Shown: in pieces, positions 61,026-64,000 of the stretch
How positions within the stretch are numbered: position 1 is the stretch's first letter
Layout of the letters: every line of letters starts with the position of its first letter
Notes under the pieces: model-generated
What the model was told of the DNA's origin: nothing
The model's input: only the letters and a program-made list of their open reading frames with translations
The model's database searches: none
From: Blastomussa wellsi
Lineage: Eukaryota > Cnidaria > Anthozoa > Scleractinia > Plerogyridae
DNA length: 64,000 bases
Direction: 5' to 3'
Assembly (NCBI GenBank): GCA_947652115.1
Contig: OX393570.1
Coordinates: 6,792,710-6,856,709, forward strand
Position numbers and translations under genes: made by a program

Positions 61026-63296
61026 GACTTTTCCGAACCTGTTAATCCCGTCGGCTACGCAGATTAAATTAGTTGACAAGCTACACTTCGGTAATAGAGC
61101 AATGAATTCTTTAAGTGCGCCATTACGGATTGTTCGTTTAGTCAATTTAGGAGTGCCTGGTGTGCTGAAGTCTCTGTTTGGAATAGCAGCGAGGTTCGTC
61201 TACTCTTCAGTTACTGTTTTGAAAGGATGCCTGGTGTTACAAATAAAGAAAAAGGCAAATTTTTCCCGTTATTTTCGGTTTGGCTAGTGGACATTCCTTC
61301 GTGGGAGACGAACATGAGCATGGAGATTGCTCAGTACGAACTGGAAATCAACTTTGAGATATCGTCGCCTATTAGATATCAGTAAGTAAGTGATAAGTAG
61401 TGACAGATTTGATTGAGTCTGTTATTTAAACTCTTGAGACATTTATACAAAGTCTCGCTTGTCTAATTATTTATTTTATAAATAGAACAATTTATTTATT
61501 ATTTATAAAGAAGAAGATTTCGTAAACAGCAGGGACATTCTACATCATCCTCGAAGACCCAGGGGCAGTCAGTTGGGGCGAAAAAAAAAATGACGATAAA
61601 GAAGCACAGAACGGCGCATGATTCTGCATTAGAAACGTAGGGAAAGACAATTATTAAAGAATACAAATCCCAGTCAGTCCAGAGTGCAAAGAAACTCGAG
61701 AGGCAAGCTGGAACTATCGTATGCTACAATGTTGGATGAAACTGGTTTCGACAAACGAAAATAACACACTTTTCGCTAATTTCTTGACTTTCATGGGAGT
61801 AAGAATACATTTTACCCTCCTCCCCCTTCTCAATGTTGATTCATGGGGATTGCATTTTACCCGGCTTTGTTTTCACAACGCAACAACTTGACAACATTGA
61901 CAGGGGAAGTGGGCTTTTGTACCCTAAATTAGTTGTATCACAACAGTTCTGTCCCAGATTATTGCCTGGAGGCCTTTATCGGTGGTCTTAAGAAGTCTGC
62001 CAAACAAAAATTTCAAACATATTGCTTGCCAATCGGACAATGAAATGGATAAAAGTCCGTGACCCCGAAAGGAAAAGCCACTAGCCCTGTGCTATAACGG
62101 ATAGGAATTACGGTGTCTTATTTTATCCATACTACAGTACATAACCAAGTTATTTCGATAGAAGATTTTCGCTAATAGGGAAGCAGTGCTACGGCCAGGT
62201 CACATCTAACAAATAGCTCAACTACAGTAGAGAAAATTATAAGTTTAGGAGGCTTGTTGATCGTTCATGTAGCAATGATAATGGAAACAGTGAAAGAATG
62301 AAATGTGTTAACACTTTTTCCTAGACGAAAATATTTAGAAACTACAGCTCTTCCCTCGCTTTGGCTGGAGAATCTGTGGGATGAAAGAAACATTCATTAA
62401 GTCATTACACAAATACGATAACTTGTATAGTATAAATATTGCTATTGTGTTCTGCTCAATCTTAGACCGGTCCTAGGGCTCTTGCTGGTGGTCAGATCTG
62501 GCTGGGAAGACTGGCCCATCTATGAGCAGGATTCTGTTATAAACCAGAGCAGTCGGCCAAACAGTCAATTCCTAAATTGCATTAAGTCTTTTGATGAATT
62601 CTTTTACCCAATAGAGAAAACTCTCAAAAAAGGCAATTTATTTCAAATGCACCGGTCTGGTCGGCCAGTCCTGATTTCAAGTTAAGCGCCCCTTGTTTCA
62701 GAATATAGTTGGACAGAAAACTGGCCCATTTACCGGTAGCCAAAGGTAGAAATGTGAAATATCATCCTTGAAGATATTACTTTTGAGAGTTTGAAGGCAC
62801 ACGCGAAAAATAAAGTTTTTATTGCAACTTTTTATGATATATCGTGCGCTGTGAATGGCTGCATGTCGGACCCTGGTTTTCCCGAGTCCGGTTTTTATTA
62901 ACACGGGATCGCGCAGGGAGAATATTGCCCTTGGTCACTTTTGAACAGATCCAGCTTACTTTCGTCCGTCCCAGTAACATCCCCACAGAGCTTCTCTCGC
63001 ACCTGGTAAATTATTTAACAATTATCCTGCAAAATCGCGCGGAATATCTCGTGATACTTAGCTGACGATGCCGTAGGCCACGTTGCAATTGGCTAAAATG
63101 AGACGCTATTTCGCAAGATTGAGTAGGATAATTGTTTTATTACTCAACAAATTGTCAACGAAACGAGTTTTACAGCAAGAAATGCCATGGTTATGCAGCG
63201 CATTGCAAGACTTCGGGTGATTCTTCGCAAACTTGGCGGATAACGGTAGCTTCATGACTATATAAGGGCGTAGTGCGGAGTTTTGGATTATAATAC
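61026..63296. other. End of unit 2 and unique DNA, no supported gene
   Basis: To 62278 this is duplication. Beyond it, open frames of up to 73 codons without motifs. Confidence 0.45.
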
Positions 63297-63685
63297 TTAA
63301 AGGGGCATTGTCACGCTGTTAGAGGGTATATTTAAAAAGCTTATGAAACAAGGGAAACCTAATAATAATGGTCTAATTGTCGAAGACTATAGTACTATAA
63401 ACTATTGAAACCTTGTAAACTATTGATTCTTGTATGCTGTCACAGATGACGAGGATGGAAATGGATTGTAATTTGAAAAACTTTGCCAATTTTTTTTTCA
63501 AAGTTTTAAGTTATGCATTGAAAAAATAGCCCACAAAATATTATGGGCTGCTTTCCCTGTTAAAATTTCTTATCTGAATTCATCTTGGTGAGTCTGTTGG
63601 AGCATTTTGTGCACAATGACAGGCACAAAGCAGTGATTTTGGCAGAACTGACCCCAAAACGGCAGAAATCACCGTGCCCCTTTAA
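63297..63685. mobile_element. ~390-bp MITE-like element
   Basis: TTAAAGGGGCATTGTCACGC at the left and a TGCCCCTTTAA right end form short terminal inverted repeats. No coding capacity. Confidence 0.6.
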
Positions 63686-63876
63686 ACATACACTGAAAAT
63701 GCACAACACTAGGTACCTAAAACACCACTGTGTAGTGGTGTCTCAACGCCTTAATCCCTAGCTGCCAACAATCAGATATAAACCTTCGATCTCTGTTACT
63801 ATCTTGAACTCGCCCATCCCAGAAAAGCACAAGATTCAGAAAATACACGCTCTTGCACAGATATCAAACAGTTCAA

Positions 63877-63999
63877 CTAACCACTTGGTTTAGCTGGTTC
63901 AGATCTTGAAGAAGCCGTCTGCGCGGATATTTTATCTTGCAGTCTCCTAACTTCGTTGTCTAGATCAGTCCATTCTTTCACAATCCTCACAGCACTTTC
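63877..63999 (-). CDS. C-terminal exon of an unidentified gene
   Basis: An open frame entering from the right edge, 40 codons to TAG at 63877. It reads VKEWTDLDNEVRRLQDKISA, a typical coiled-coil heptad pattern, then a Ser/Pro/Lys-rich tail ending EPAKPSG. Codon choice and helix pattern look genuine, and it lacks a start because the gene continues outside. Family not recognised. Confidence 0.5.
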   Translation of the reverse strand, partial: ESAVRIVKEWTDLDNEVRRLQDKISAQTASSRSEPAKPSG

Positions 64000-64000
64000 A

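Larger units (their letters stand above)
54779..62278. repeat. Tandem duplication, unit 2
   Basis: A copy of 47994-54778 with scattered substitutions and small indels, a ~775-bp insertion at 57656-58432, and a shorter minisatellite. It ends at CATGTAGCAATGATAATGG, after which the sequence is unique. Confidence 0.85.

Overview
The window looks like nuclear DNA of an anthozoan cnidarian, most likely a reef-building stony coral. This is inferred from the A+T-rich sequence, compact intron-containing animal genes, replication-dependent histone genes with the animal 3' stem-loop, an M35 metalloprotease family, and dense inverted-repeat, LINE, Penelope-like, THAP and Harbinger remnants. No tool was run: similarities are recalled, and exon borders are read from GT/GC-AG sites and codon phase.

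Left part (1-14.9 kb). The last five exons of the Mediator subunit gene MED14 (+) end at 6807; the long last intron carries an inverted-repeat element and LINE remnants. A complete three-exon gene for a secreted fibrinogen-domain (ficolin/angiopoietin-like) protein follows at 8628-10933 (+). Retroelement debris, microsatellites and an inverted-repeat element fill 11.5-14.8 kb.

Middle part (14.9-33 kb). The first member of a zinc metalloprotease family (gene A, minus, M35/aspzincin with HELSH) lies next to a histone block: a 5'-truncated H2B (+), intact H1 (-), intact H3 (-), and an H4 (+) with a one-base deletion and Lys16 changed to Asn. The block is flanked by two 1,083-bp direct repeats (15487-16569 and 20359-21441), which are the 5' part of gene A and its upstream DNA. 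The next 8 kb is non-coding with foldback elements and a Penelope-like remnant. A plus-strand gene (E, 29545-30040) encodes only the N-terminal domain of the protease family.

Right part (33-64 kb). Two long family members (C, 38924-40595; D, 46951-48619; both minus) join an N-terminal domain, an M35 protease domain and about four hemopexin-like repeats, the layout of animal matrix metalloproteinases built on an unrelated catalytic fold. C and D share flanking DNA. Downstream of C a 5.5-kb element (33231-38707) has long terminal inverted repeats, an 8-bp target duplication, a broken THAP gene and a 142-bp array; the matching place beside D is empty. A recent tandem duplication (about 47.99-54.78 and 54.78-62.28 kb) copied half of D and its upstream region, leaving fragment D', and one copy later gained Harbinger sequence. 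Between C and D, two small divergent genes for signal-peptide-like proteins share a palindromic promoter. The right edge holds the end of an unidentified minus-strand gene.

The strongest lead is the protease locus: complete MMP-like enzymes beside several pieces that keep only the putative prodomain, in a region reshaped by repeated duplication and transposon insertion.
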